Part shown: one piece after another, positions 11,301 through 23,258 of the stretch
Layout of the letters: the number at the start of each line of letters is the position of its first letter
Numbering within the stretch: position 1 is the first letter of the stretch
Assembly (NCBI GenBank): GCA_914767715.1
Contig: OU612070.1
Coordinates: 20,076,025-20,140,024 of the forward strand
DNA length: 64,000 nt
Direction: 5' to 3'
Origin: Membranipora membranacea
Lineage: Eukaryota; Bryozoa; Gymnolaemata; Cheilostomatida; Membraniporidae
Program-made: the position numbers and the translations under genes
Notes under the pieces: generated by a model
Seen by the model: only the letters and a program-made list of their open reading frames with translations
Database searches by the model: none
What the model was told of the DNA's origin: nothing

Positions 11301-13586
11301 TTATAGTAACAGTTTAATTCTATGGTTTTATTTACACTTACTTGGATTGAGTTCCATGGAGAACTGCACTGCAGTAATACCAGCTAAGGAGTAGAAGTCG
11401 CCGAGGGACATGGTATTCTTAAACTCGGTAATCCATAACTTATCGAGAGCCAGAGCGTAAAACAATATACCTACAAATGGAAATAAATCATTTGAATAAT
11501 TACCAACGCTAGTGAAATATGCAATTGGCAAGTATGGGCTGTGGCAGTGGCTGACAGCATCCATATTTATTATCAGTAAATAATTCAAAGGATTTTATGG
11601 GTTAAGCTTGATAATGGGTGTGATTATTAAAGATTGATCGGCAGGTTTGTGGGCTCCTGAGGGAGTTCTAGGTTAAAGATTCACCAGCTTGTGCCAGCAG
11701 CCCAGCCCAACCCAGCTCAATCTAATCACATTAAATAAAGTTCATAGCTGATGGCTTATCTCATCTAATGAGTTCACTCCCATCTCATTGCAAAAAATCT
11801 TAGAATCATAGAATTTTGGTACCTTGGCAACCTCATGTCAACCCTACTTCATCATGACAATGACATTGCAAGCTGAATCTGAAGCTTTCCGGTGTCGTAG
11901 AGATAAGTGACACACAATAGAGATATATTATATAATTGAAGCTATTAATGTTAGATCCGTCAATGACCTCCTGTACATTGGGTCCCTCAAAACTGTCCAA
12001 TGACATGAGTTGGCACTGAAATAGATCAAGCTCAATCCAATTTGCCCGCCGGCTCACCAGTAGAAAGGGAATGACCGAACTGCGGGCAAAAGGGCAAAAG
12101 TGGATCAAACTTGTTCTAGGACTGATCGATAAGAAACCTACCAGAGTTTCCTCTGTTCTCATGATTAATACATCCATCACATCCCAGTATTCCTACACAG
12201 TCATGGAATGAGAGACGAGTGATCCCAGCGTTGAAGGGATGATGACCTCGAGGGGTTCTGTTATCGTTGATGAGTTTACGTACAGCTACCTGAGCTCTGT
12301 TTACCTGTGTCCTGGTCAGCGGTTCTCTGATTATAGCTCCATCCTGAGTTCTAGCTGTTGTTACTCCCTCTACAAACAGACAGACAAAATTAACTTCAAT
12401 TACACAACAGGTTGACCTCATGTAGTAGCAGCCAACAGCTGCTTGTAGCCAGCGTGTTTTTTATGACTGATAATTTTTATTATGAAGTCAAAGACTCGCC
12501 AGAGTCTTGGCCCTGATTTTTTGGGTTAGGGGACAAAACATCGGTTACTCAACGACTGCCCACATAATACACAGAATGAGACCAATCGATCCCAATCTGC
12601 CAGTCACAGCTGCTAAAGTCCATGCTTTGCTGACAACATGATTTGGCAATGCTGCTTCTTATAGAAATGAAGCTTATAATATGGACGAAGGAGAAGACAG
12701 ATCAGGCTCTTACCATCAAAGGCAGGAGTGGTGGTGGCTGGGGTGGTAGGTGCTGGTGTTGTCATATTAGCCGCTATTTTCAGCCTGCGTTTTAGCTTTC
12801 GGGCAAATCTGTTTCTTAATTGTTGAGCAGCCTTCCTGTCACGTAGAGCAGGGCTCAATCCAGCCTGGCCTGATACCAAGGTGACAGCGGCTATCAGCGC
12901 CGCTGACAATAACGCTATCTGCAATTCAAATTGAAATTTAAATTGATTAGTACCATCACAATACATTACATTTAGAGTAGAGGCTGCAGTGCTTCAAGAT
13001 TATCCACAACAAATTACACTCAACCGACAGATGGTAATCATCCTTAATTATGGGATTAACTGCATATCCGGATTAAATAAAAATACATTTAAAACTAATC
13101 CGTCAGTGAAAATACAAAATAAGGAGCTAGCATCACTATGAATAAGCAAAATCCTAAAGCTTCCAGCACCTAGGGTCAAATGCAGCATTACTCAGCAATA
13201 CATGAAGCATAATTCCAATTTACCCTCCATTTATTAACCTCAAAACGTATTAAATACAGCCACAATCCATAAAGTCGCCCTACATTGGCAAACAAAATCT
13301 GATAATATGAGTTTTATTCAAACCTTGAAAATATATATTGCCAAGTAGATTTTTAACATCTTCATAAAAAATTATTGCAAAAACAGAATTCATGGATACT
13401 GATACTGATATGAGAGAGCATACAGTTATTTAACACTTTTCAATAATGTTGCGAATTCAAAATTTCAGCTTGTCTTATTAATGGGTAGAGTAGAATTCTC
13501 CCTGCTAGTGCTTGCACAATACAAAATGATGAATCCTACAAGAAGATACTGGTGTATAATGAAGAACATACCGTTGATAGCTTCAT
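5370..13586 (-). CDS. Secreted plant/fungal-type haem peroxidase fused to a C-terminal MAM domain
   Basis: Twelve exons on the minus strand: 13586-13572, 12918-12714, 12369-12142, 11470-11342, 10957-10790, 9440-9305, 8900-8741, 7884-7653, 7402-7250, 6715-6638, 6154-5961, 5453-5370. They join in phase to 593 residues. The 15-base first exon completes a signal peptide (MKLSTIALLSAALIAAV). A basic region and a TTPAPTTPATTTP stretch follow. The peroxidase domain spans about residues 85-375: distal Arg125 and His129 in TRLSFHDCVG, Ca-ligand-like GCDG at 136-139, proximal His251 in ALMGAHTLGRF, then the FDNDYY and GSDIALLSN motifs known from plant and fungal peroxidases. A run of eleven Thr (402-412) leads to a MAM domain at about 436-592 with Cys437, Cys445, Cys506 and Cys592 and the closing IAIDDV motif. 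Known of the families: such peroxidases oxidise substrates with H2O2; MAM domains mediate adhesion or oligomerisation. Inferred: an extracellular, matrix-anchored peroxidase; substrate unknown. Without the small last exon the frame would run on to a TGA at 5940-5942, losing the MAM end. Confidence 0.88.
5811..5945 (-). mobile_element. tRNA-derived SINE copy in the last peroxidase intron
   Basis: On the minus strand it has a B box GGTTCGAATCC near its head, then GATGGAGGTGAGCTC and CTCCTACCTTG. The same order is present at 40311-40480. The A-box end is less well preserved. Confidence 0.65.
8504..8651. mobile_element. MITE copy 1, TATCTCTGATCG terminal inverted repeats
   Basis: 148 bp bounded by TATCTCCGATTGATAGAG and the inverted CTCTAACAATCAGAGATA. 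The interior holds GAGTACCATCACAGGGAATT, shared with the copies at 32171-32316 and 37461-37585. It lies in the peroxidase intron next to exon 7. The transposase superfamily is unknown. Confidence 0.75.
10369..10421. repeat. 19-bp tandem repeat
   Basis: The unit CACATCACATCTTACCTAT is repeated about 2.7 times, in a peroxidase intron. Confidence 0.85.
10570..10770. mobile_element. Foldback element in the peroxidase intron after exon 5
   Basis: The core arms 10629-10651 and 10658-10680 pair with one mismatch around a 6-base loop. Outer flanks pair imperfectly (AGCTAGGAAAGCTTTAGTTTAA against TTAAACTAAGAAAGCTTAG). The right half includes CTACCAGCTATCCCGGCACAG, shared with the element at 54531-54635. 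It ends about 20 bases inside the intron from the exon 5 donor. Confidence 0.7.
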
Positions 13587-15032
13587 TATTATGCTTCTGT
13601 TGTGCCAGCACAGCCGATCCTATCTTCTACTGAGACAGTAGTCAGCAATGTATCTGTATATATCCTAATTATTCTCCGAGCGAGCAGACCATATAAGGAT
13701 GAGCAACACTTAACACTTAAACACCAGCTGCACAGAAGGCCTGCCTCGAGTGAACTGATTCAGTGGTTCCTGTGACATGCCATGTCGCTGCTCACAGCCC
13801 ACCACCATAGGCTACCTATATCTTGTTGCCTAGCAGCAGAGTGTTGTAATTCACTCATTTATATTTTACATATTTTTGACATACGACCCGCTAACTTGGA
13901 GGTGAACGCATAAGCTTTCCACAACAAAGATTGGTACGGTACATGGCAAGCCCGCAATTTACCATCAATAAATCTTTAAAAGTGGACATTATCATTATGA
14001 TACTGTTTTACGCCCAAATTCCTACGATAATCGCTTTATTTTTAAACTTAGTGTACCAATTTTGGGCACTTGATAAATTCCAGTTTATGATTCTTTTGAG
14101 CCAAAAACTTAATGATGTATTCATCCAATGTATGAAATTGGAACTGCACCACACGCCCTGAGTAGCCATTAACGTAAATGATGCTGAAATATTTTACGCT
14201 GTGCTCCTATTCAATAATTTGTAATAGTGCCAATATTTCATACAAAATATGTAATATTTCATACCAAGTATCCAATATTTCATACCAAATCAGCAATATT
14301 TAACCCCTTCACAATTACACAGGGTAAGGATATCTGTCATTGTTGGGAGGAATGAAAAGCATACTTTACATATGTATATATGAATGAACAGGAGAACCCA
14401 ATGTGATTAATAAGATTTAGCATAGCGGTAGGGCTGATCCTCTCCGGTAAGGTTATTGTGCAAGGCCTTTGAATCAGACAGGATAACAATAATTTTAATG
14501 AGTCATTATGACTATGATGCAAGTTAGCTGGTAGATTAACCGACTCGGATGTCGTCGAGGGTAACAACAAAAAATATGTTGTGGTACCAGTTATGAAGTA
14601 AGAGGCGATCTCTCTATCTACGTAAATGCTCCACATTAAGCTGGGCGTGATTAATTGGTTTGTTCCATCATGCATCAACGACAAAAAAGTCACTTGGTGA
14701 TGGTGTCTTAGGCACCTTTACTTTAAATTGCACTTTGTAGGAGGTTTTGACCAAGGCAAAACTCTCTTAAGGTGCAGGGTGGGGTATGTGATGGCTTGCA
14801 CAGTACTGACTTGTAATATGCTGCTAGTAATTTAGCTGCATGATGTCAAACAACCCGTACAGATGCAAGACCAGAAAACACTTGCTGGGTCTAGAAAAAC
14901 TCCAGGCAGACCAAATGTTCAAAGCTTTAGGGGACATCAGGAGAAGGGGTTGGCATGGGGGGGGGGTTGGTGAGCGGCCGATAAGAGTTAGGAGGTTACA
15001 ATTGGTCATATTGTTTCACATATCAGTTTAAT
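13587..15032. other. Spacer: peroxidase upstream region and downstream of TMED
   Basis: About 1.4 kb with no convincing exon. It should hold the promoter and 5' UTR of the peroxidase gene (transcribed leftward). A short tandem repeat lies at 14229-14300. A 118-codon open frame on the minus strand at 14337-14693 has no recognisable motif and AT-driven composition. Confidence 0.5.
14229..14300. repeat. Short AT-rich tandem repeat
   Basis: Four units of about 24 bases built on CAATATTTCATACCAAGTAT, upstream of the peroxidase gene. Confidence 0.75.
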
Positions 15033-15038
15033 TTTATT
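15033..15038 (-). promoter_or_regulatory. Putative poly(A) signal of the TMED gene
   Basis: TTTATT on the plus strand reads AATAAA on the minus strand, 30 bases past the TMED stop codon at 15068. Orientation and spacing fit a short 3' UTR. Confidence 0.5.
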
Positions 15039-15067
15039 TGTTTCTGTATAGAAAACAAAAGAAGAAG

Positions 15068-17184
15068 CTAGCATGCGGTAGATTTACTATTGAACATTCT
15101 ACGGAGTGCGTAAGTTTGAGTGACAGCAGTAGCAACCACCACAGTAGATGTAAGTAGGGAGTACACGTCTACTTCACTGTTCAGATCCTCAGCATACTCA
15201 GCACTGCTAGTAGTTCGGTATCTCAACTGCTTCAACGCCATCGTCATATTCAACAACTTCATCTTCAACTCTAAACAGCAAATCATAATCTTCAACCAGA
15301 TTATTTCCATTATGACTCACTCTTATTTCCCGCAGGATGGGTATCAGAAAATATGAGAATATTCTTGACAAGATATTATGCGTTTGATGGAAGTCTTTCA
15401 CTGTTGCAAAAAAAGTACCATTTCCAAACGGCCAAAGTTAGGATATGCAGTAGTCCTATGAAGTCCCCGTTTGTCACCAACTACTTCTGGCTTACATTAT
15501 TTTATGCTAGGTGTTAAATGATACATATCTTAATACATATTAGCCCAATCCCTCTGTATTATCACAAATTTAATTTTCTTTTAATGAAACAATCTATCTT
15601 ATGTTATGGCCAATATCTCAATCCCATTCATCAATCGAATTGAGAACAAAGACTTAAACATTTTAGTGAGCAGTGAAACGTTCCTCAACTGCATTTTGCC
15701 AAAGCGTTAGTCACAGCATGACAGAATCCGTCACAAGATAGATAGATTATCCTACAAAGCAGCTGTTGCCTGTTATATGGTTCAGATTATTTTTTGTCAA
15801 TGACCATATACTTATATTGTAATATGTAGATGTTTTTCCATGACACAGCATTAACTGGCTAAAAGATCGGTTTCTAAGGCCAATGGACTCCCTCCCCCTC
15901 AGGAAAAACAATACATGATCATTGTGGGCGTGGCTTGTTGTGATCGTTAGGATGTGATAGATGGGGATGGCGAGTATATTGGTAAGGCTACGGAATAGGA
16001 GTGCGTGAGGAATGTCACGTGGATGACTAACACGAAGAAAAATCCGCAATTAGATGCCAAATTTAGATCCAGAGTTAATTGGCCTTTGCGCAAAGCATAA
16101 TAATAGAAAGTGTAATAAGGAATTATCAAGTAAGCTACTGTTGCGAATGCGCTGTGCATCATTTAAATAGTATAAATACGTGTGTGAAACCTTACGCTGA
16201 GCGCTGTATTCCACTGCTGATTTGGCTGAGGGAACACCTGTTCTTTTCTTCGGCATCTCCCAGCTGAACTCTAACACTTTAGTTGTTACCACGCTGAACG
16301 TATTATCGAAACAGACAGTGTAGTTTCCTGTAGTTAGTGGGATCTTATGCGCTCCTTTACTAACTTTTCTTCCACTCACATGCGTCATCCTGAAAAAACA
16401 TTCAGAATGACAAATGAACTTTAACATATTACATAATATAATATAATATAATACAGTGCGCATTATAACACATTATAAATCATTAAAACTCGGTCAATCA
16501 AACGCTTTCATATATAGGTAGGATCCCTATGGAATAATTTATTATGTATGGTGGATGTAAATGGATTTTGGTTTCCACACAGGCATCTATAAGCTGTTTT
16601 AGTAGAGACAACCCCTCCCCCCATAAACAGCCAACAATAGTTTTTTTTAAATTTTCACACACAGATCAAGCCCTCCATGGCCCCATTTATCAAACAAATT
16701 GGTAAGATGAACTTGTGAATAATTTAAATTATCTCGGGCGCTTAGTGATGAAAATCACATAAGCCGACTTATGTTTAAAAAAGCGGCATGACATCAAATA
16801 GACACTGAAGTACATATCGACACATTACAACAATAGTCCATAGGACTGCCGTATTTCTAACTGTGGGCTCGGGACTTTAATCCTTCCCACCCCTCACCCA
16901 CCCCAAGCCCAAAGTTAGGAATTGCGGCAGTCCTATGCAATAACTACTTACATGGAACCGAACTTTCTGTCATGCATACTGATGACTGAGGCAGCAACAT
17001 CTTTATATTTACCCCCTCTAATTACGGTGAAGGACAGCTTAGCGTGCTCCGCTCCTTCTAAAGCTTTATTAGCTATCAGAACATCCTCGTAGAAACAGAA
17101 CTTAGACCTCGATGGTATCGAGATCGTAATCGCTAATACTTGGCTGACAACAACCAAATTCAAAAGGGCTATTGAGAAAATCAT
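15068..17184 (-). CDS. p24/TMED family cargo receptor (GOLD domain)
   Basis: Three exons, 17184-16952, 16389-16196 and 15270-15068, give 209 residues, the usual p24 length. Seen: an N-terminal signal peptide (MIFSIALLNLVVVSQVLA), a GOLD-like domain with the paired cysteines in KFCFYEDV and NYTVCFDNTFS, a putative coiled region (KMKLLNMTMALKQLRYR), then a membrane segment (LLTSTVVVATAVTQTYAL) and a short cytosolic tail (RRMFNSKSTAC). Family knowledge: p24 proteins are type I membrane proteins that cycle between ER and Golgi in COPII/COPI vesicles and help load cargo such as GPI-anchored proteins. The CFDNxFS motif is closest to the TMED1/3/5/7 (gamma) group, but the tail lacks an obvious FF or KK coat-binding pair, so the subfamily is left open. 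The ATG was chosen because it opens the signal peptide. Confidence 0.82.
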
Positions 17185-18142
17185 TTTGGAAAAAATGCTT
17201 GTTCCAAATGCTTGTGATTTCAGTGCTGCTTGGTGGCAAAAGCAGCTGTGCTAGCAAGTTTTTGTTTAGGTTATCAGTATGACCATGTCCTTTCATTGAT
17301 TATAAGAGCAGGTAACATATTTAGTGAAGGACTTGATCAGACTGATGCCTGCATATAATATGATGCTTTTGAGATTCTACAATCTACATCATATGAACAC
17401 GGAGTAAAGATATATATAAATATATATATATACGTATATTTATATCCTTACACTGTGATACGAAGCTCCACAAAACAAAATTACAAGTCCTATAATCTGA
17501 CATTGAGACCTCTGGCTATTGCGCCACAAGAACGGCACTGATGATTAAGGTCTGTAAGGCTACAGAGGTATACAACGTCCAAAAATACTAGCTTGTTCAT
17601 CAAGGTTATACGTCTCAGTGTAATCCACTGACACTAAGATGTGAAATCCGCACATATGAAGTACATTTGGCGCCTGCACTTCATGAGCCAATATAAACCT
17701 TGAGAATTGTTTTATGATTTTTTGTTCAGCGCTTTGTTACATTGAACTACTGAAAAATATGAATCGTACAAAAAAATAATCGCAAGAATCTTGATTCAGG
17801 CTTCAAAGTCTCCCTCCTCGATGTCTACACATTGTCTGAGATTTCAGTGAGATGCATAACCCATGCATTGAAAACTATATAACTTTAACACTGGCAGATT
17901 TCCGCTGGCTAGCAGCTTAAAAAAGAAAACTCGATCACTTTCTCACTGGTTCGAAACCGCTAGCAGCTTAAAACGGTGAAAGGTATAATGGATTTTAAAC
18001 TGGAGGGATTTATGAACACATTAGCAGTCATTCTGCATACCTCATAAGAATTAAGTGGAGAGAAACATGAAGTATGCCATAATTAATTCTCTTCTGATGC
18101 GAAGATAAAAGCCCATCTGGTGGCGAATAACACATCTATATG
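17185..18142. other. TMED promoter region and MNAT1 3' flank
   Basis: About 1 kb between two leftward genes. It contains an AT-rich near-palindrome at about 17405-17452 (GTAAAGATATATA ... TATATCCTTAC) and no coding signal that I can support. Confidence 0.45.
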
Positions 18143-18252
18143 TATGTGAGCCGCTATGGCCAGTTCAATCACCATCAGGGGGATATATCCCTCTATATAT
18201 GTGTGAGCCGCTATAGCCAGTCCGATCATCATCAGGGGGATATATCCATACC
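18143..18252. repeat. Tandem duplication covering the MNAT1 stop codon region
   Basis: Two direct copies of about 55 bp, 18143-18197 and 18198-18252, share GTGAGCCGCTAT, GCCAGT and CATCAGGGGGATATATCC. The second copy contains the real MNAT1 stop (TCA on the plus strand at 18232-18234) and the last codons; the first copy repeats these bases in the 3' UTR. Confidence 0.8.
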
Positions 18253-21200
18253 TTCGCTACTCCCTGAGGAAGGGGCGTTGCTCGGTACAGGGGACGGGGC
18301 AGGGTCAGCATCAAATACAAACAGTCCTTCTACAGCACTCTGTAAGGCCTTCATACAGCCGAGATATGACTCATAACCGCCGGCTCGCTCTGAGTTACTA
18401 GCTGTTCTCATATTACGCATATACCTGTCATAACAGAGATACATAAATAAAATTTGATGAATAAAATTTGATGAACAATATTCATAATGATTATCGTAAG
18501 GAAACCTGAACAACATGGAACAGCAAGTTATAGTGGAGCAAATTATCAATAATATTCTCAATGAATCATATTTTAAGCTACGTCCCAGTACACTTCATAG
18601 TTCTGTGGAATGCTGGAAAAACATCTCAAACATGTTGTTAATCACCCAATCTCTCTATAAATAGACTTGAAAGCACTTGGCTAGATATTCAATTTTCATT
18701 TCCCTGGCCAACCCAAAATCAATTTCCTGAGAAATTAATATTCTTTTACCCTACATAAGAGTTCAGCAAGCCAACAAGTGATGTAAGTGCCTGACAGACA
18801 AACATTAATCAAAATATGGTTACAGAATGTTATAAAAAATGAAAAAAGAATCTTGCCTAACAATGGATACACTCCAGGCCGGATTTGTCAGAGTGGGATT
18901 ATCATATTGACACACGCGATATAATAAGGTCCGCTCGGTACAGCCCAAACTTATCTCATGTTTTGACGGGTAGTTAATCTCGAAACTTTGAAGGTCAACA
19001 TTACATAATGTCGCAATGTCAGAATACAATTCTCTTAGACGTATATCAAGGCATTTTAATCTCAAGTGAATAATCTATAACGGAATGTGAACCGAGGAGT
19101 TATGTTGGAACTTACCCTTTATGTAGAACATCGTCGAGTGTCGGTGGAGTAGGTCCTAGGTGATTAACCTTATACTCCTCGTAGGTATATGTGATATCTA
19201 CCTTCTTTGGTATTGGCATAAATGTGGTCTGGTTTCCCTGAATGACATAAATTAAAAAGCTGAAGTATAATTGAAATTGTTCGGTGAAGTAGGAAATAGG
19301 TTTTCTCACACCAAATGTGTCATAATGGTTGGGACGATCAATCTAACTTCTTGAACAGGTAACCAAGTGTGTCAATTATATAATACTACAATAATACTAA
19401 TTTATAACAAGAATCAATTACAAATCTGCTACCTGCTCAAACTTTAAAGTTGCTGGTAACAGAATTTCATTATCAACCACAATGCCAAAGCCAGCAACCC
19501 TGGCAAAATTTGGGCTCTTAAACTGATTTACCATGGAAAATTTTCTTGATGCCATGCATTTGAACATGTAACCAAATGTGTCAATTATATCAATTTATAA
19601 TCAAACAATAATATCAATTTATAATCAAAGAAAAACATCAATTAATAACCAAATCAAACAAACTCCAACCTACCAAACCTTGTTGGGTTTGCTCAGACAT
19701 TGCTAGGGCTGCTGGTATTGGTATTTCATTATCAGCCACAATTCCAACAAGTTTAGACACTGAAAATAATCTAATATGGAAGCTGTTCTTGTGGCTATGC
19801 ATTTGGAAAAGAAAATAAGCTCAACGACAACCGGTCACTCACCAGCAGACTGGATTGATAAGCCTGTGCAGGTTGAGGTTTTGGTTTGTCTTTCTCCTTT
19901 TCAGCAGCTTCCTGTTCCTTGAGTTTTTGTACCTCCTGATGAGACTGTATGATGTCACTGGCTGGCGCATCACTAAACATCTGTAACAAAATGTTACCTG
20001 GTCAACAAAAACAACACCAATATCAATGGATAGGGAGACATTCATTCTACAAATTTTCAAACTTCTGATCAGTGAACTCCCTCTCCCAGTTCATTGTTCT
20101 GATTGATATAGCATTGAAAATGCATTATTACACAAAATTGCAGAGCCACAGTTTGAGGCTGAAACCATATGTTAATTCATTCTAACTGGTATTTTAGCTT
20201 TATTGATGACTCAATGATAATCATTTATCTGATGGAGTGAATGTAGTGTTACAGGGTAGACAACTCATCAATGAAATAGCTCAATATTCTGAGATTGAAG
20301 TGGTCTACATATTCTTCCATGTTACTGCAACTCCAAAATAGGATAAAAACCAAAGAAAGGTTCTAAACACACTGGAGTCCCAATCACTATGGTTCCATGC
20401 TTCGATTTTGTGGTTCACTCTAATTTCAAATGGTTAGAATCCAGTGGATTCTAACCATTCCCATAATGGAAAAAACATGAAAAACATCTGTCGCGGCCGG
20501 GACTTGAACCCCAGTCACCCACGTCTAATCCCTTTGAAGGCATAATGTGCAAGCGCTAACCATTCAGCCACGCCACCAATTAGGAATTCGGTCGAACTAA
20601 CACGAAATCCTTACGAAATCGCAACATAGGATTATAGTGATTGTATACCTACCAAGTTTTCAATAAGAAGCTGCTGGTTCTTCTTTCGTTCTAATTTCTC
20701 CTGTTCCAATTTCTTTATATCACTTCCAAAATTGTAGTGCGATTTGTTTGCATTTTCCACAGCGATACATTCTTCAATAAACAGCTCATCTGCAGACTGG
20801 CAATAAAAAAATCAAAATATTATCACAAGTCATGTGATCACCTGGTGCTCAGCAAATGCTAGAAATGCTTAGGGCAATGACTAATCTTTGCTAAGGGTCT
20901 TTCAAGTAGAACAAGCGCTGCTTTTGAAAGAAAGTTATTACAATCACATCGCTCAAAATTTTCACTCACTTTGTTCTCAGAAAGCTCGCTATGAATGCAC
21001 ACAGTTCCATCAATGAGTCAGCACTTTGGGAACAAGACATAACATACATAAAATTTGACAAAAAGCGTATTTAAACTACAGTACAACCAGTATAGTGTGC
21101 GATAGTCTTATGCTGTCAGCACGACTTGAATCAACTCAAATTTCAAAACTATCGGCAAAACTACTCACTCAGACAGTTAAATAATTTCAGATCATCAAAC

Positions 21201-23258
21201 TTCAGATATAGAATCAACTTTATCATTTCTACCTATTTCATAGTTAATTACAGTACCTTTTTAAACTTGTTATGTTGTATGAGATCTTTGTTATCACGTT
21301 TATGAGCCTCTATTTTTCTCTTTGTTTCATCTACATCTTCACCGTTGACTAGATTGAATACTGAATGGGGAATAGTAAGCAGCATTATTACACTATTTGC
21401 CAAATTAATTCAGTACAGATGATGAGATGAGCGTAGAAAAAATGTAAAGTTTCTCATGCCAATGAAAACTTATTTTGATACCATCAGGGTATCTCCTCCT
21501 TAATTGCATCTGCATGAAAATATTGTAATAATAAATATTGCAAATATCTGAAATCTATATCCTTGTATTCTGTGTTGGCTCTGATAGTTAGTATGAGTTA
21601 TCAGCTACTTATAGTTAGGAGTCATCAATTACCTAGGCTAGAATCCCTTTTACTATGCGGCTCACCCTAGAACCCTTGGGAAAATACCTCACTGACCAAT
21701 CATCCTAATGATTGATAGGTCATTACGTCATTCAGCCGGGTTCTTTTGAGTGAAGGCTTTTTCAGTCTTGACTTCAATCGAGCTACTTGTGCAAATTGAA
21801 CCCACCATCCTCCCCAACTTTTTCTGCCACAACCAATAATTGCTGTATAGGGGGGGGGGGGGGGGTTGACATGCAGGATAGATCTGTCCTTTTGACTGGA
21901 TCTATCCTTCAAGTGCTCACTGTTGTGTCGCCATTGCCAATGTATAGTCCAATAACATATCAGTCATCCCCCTCCCCCGGGGTGGGGGGGGGGGGGGTTA
22001 GACTATCATTGAGATACTTATGTGGATATAAAAATTGTGTTAAACAGATATTAACGCAATTTAAAGGCTACCAAAAACCCAGGCAGCTAGTTCTGCTGTA
22101 GTAATGCAATATTTTTATCCAACAGCACTTTTGGGTAAAAATTATGTACGGTATTAGAACTTGTCCCCCCTTCTCATCTATGAGGTTATCATATCTATGA
22201 AAATATTGCAGAACTAGCAGCCAGACTTCATATAACTTTGGTATTTCTGTAGTCTTAAACCATCTTCAGATCAAATTTGTCAATGAGAGTAAAAACTGTT
22301 GATTCTACTTACTTAAACCTTCCACTTCTTCCAGATAATCATTGTATTCTCTAAGTGAGGGAAAGTTGTCTTCTTTTAAATTGTAACTAAAACAGATGAG
22401 AAATTTTAATTAATTACTGTGCGATTTTTAAATTGAAGGAATGTGAGCAATGAACACCATAACAAAATAAATTATATTCATATATTTATCTTTAATTGTT
22501 TATATAAAGATGATTTTAGACAATAAAAGTATATAGGGCCTATATGTATACCATTACCCTATAAAAAGTATTTCTGCTTATTTTTACCTCATTTATACCA
22601 ATAACATATAAATAGTATTTATGTATGTGTAAAAAAACAAGCATCACAATGGTCATTCAAAAACAAGAAAAATACCATACTGACTGAATTGTGTTAAAAA
22701 CAATTTTTAAGATCCAAAACAGATGTTGTACCCACTCTTTGAGCACCCTCTTCCGAATTTCTATCTCCTTTTCTATTGTTGCGTCTTCAAAGAATTGAAG
22801 CCTAAAGTTTGTGCGTCTGAGAGAAATATTACATTCCGGACATGTACCGCTTCCCCTCACAAACAACAGCTCAACACAATTCTCACACCTAGTAAAGAAA
22901 ATAGTAGAATCCCTAAAGAGATACTCATTTTACCCTTTGTTGTCATATATAAATACCTTTCACAATTATTTATCAGATGGTTGGGTCTACCACTGTGGTG
23001 ACTTAAAAGCTATTTATGAAACGACTTCTTCATAGAATAATATGCTATAACATGCTTTTTAACTGTTCACTTTTTGGTTTTTATTCTCTCTTAGGTTTTA
23101 CTGGCATTGTGGAAAAAGCTTTACGCAATGTAGACAGTGATTGGTAGAAGAAGCAGCTCCACTTACAGCGCATGACCACAGACATTTACTAGCAGCTTCA
23201 GGTTTGGATTTCTGTACTTCGTCGTCTTGCATCGCGGACAAGAAGCCTCGTCATCCAT
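18232..23258 (-). CDS. MNAT1: CDK-activating kinase assembly factor MAT1
   Basis: Eight exons: 23258-23167, 22888-22736, 22386-22313, 21360-21257, 20796-20653, 19980-19843, 19237-19116, 18424-18232. They join in phase to 339 residues (human MAT1 has 309). Seen: an N-terminal C3HC4 RING finger with Cys7, Cys10, Cys27, His29, Cys32, Cys35, Cys47 and Cys50, containing [12 protein letters not shown] and [12 protein letters not shown]; then [15 protein letters not shown] and a charged coiled-coil region; then a conserved C-terminal block with [22 protein letters not shown]. Family knowledge: MAT1 assembles CDK7 and cyclin H into the CDK-activating kinase and links it to TFIIH. The C-terminus has an extra Pro/Ser-rich tail ending in GMDISP that the human protein lacks. 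Exon 2 must use an unusual GTGGGT donor to keep frame. It is divergent from ZW10, with about 2 kb between start codons. Confidence 0.93.
19351..19770. repeat. Tandem pair of about 210 bp carrying the foldback-family core
   Basis: Unit A starts at 19351 (TTGAACAGGTAACCAAGTG) and unit B at 19560 (TTGAACATGTAACCAAATG); both continue with TGTCAATTATAT and end with a GCTGGTA...TTTCATTATCANCCAC core. That core also occurs in the foldback elements at 10570-10770 and 54531-54635. Lies in an MNAT1 intron. Confidence 0.65.
20488..20577 (-). repeat. tRNA-derived sequence (tRNA pseudogene or SINE head)
   Basis: On the minus strand the segment has an A-box-like TGGCTGAATGGTTAGCGC, a B box GGTTCAAGTCC and a 3' end GCCGCGACA. 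Length is about 88 bases, as for a class II tRNA with a long variable arm. The acceptor stem pairs imperfectly (5' GTGGCGT against 3' CCGCGAC) and no canonical anticodon arm is obvious, so it is called tRNA-derived rather than a working tRNA. It lies in an MNAT1 intron, in the same orientation as the gene. Confidence 0.5.
21850..21997. repeat. Two long poly(G) runs in an MNAT1 intron
   Basis: A run of 16 G at 21850-21865 and one of 14 G at 21984-21997. The second is preceded by a C-rich block so that CCCCCTCCCCC and GGGGTGGGGG can pair. They are C-runs in the MNAT1 pre-mRNA. Confidence 0.8.

Noticed and set aside
14337-14693. 118-codon minus-strand frame between peroxidase and TMED
   Set aside because: No motif, AT-driven composition and no compatible neighbouring exons.
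18820-19065. Possible extra MNAT1 exon
   Set aside because: Exons 7 and 8 join directly in phase (HKG to YMRN) and match the conserved MAT1 end; this frame adds no MAT1-like sequence.
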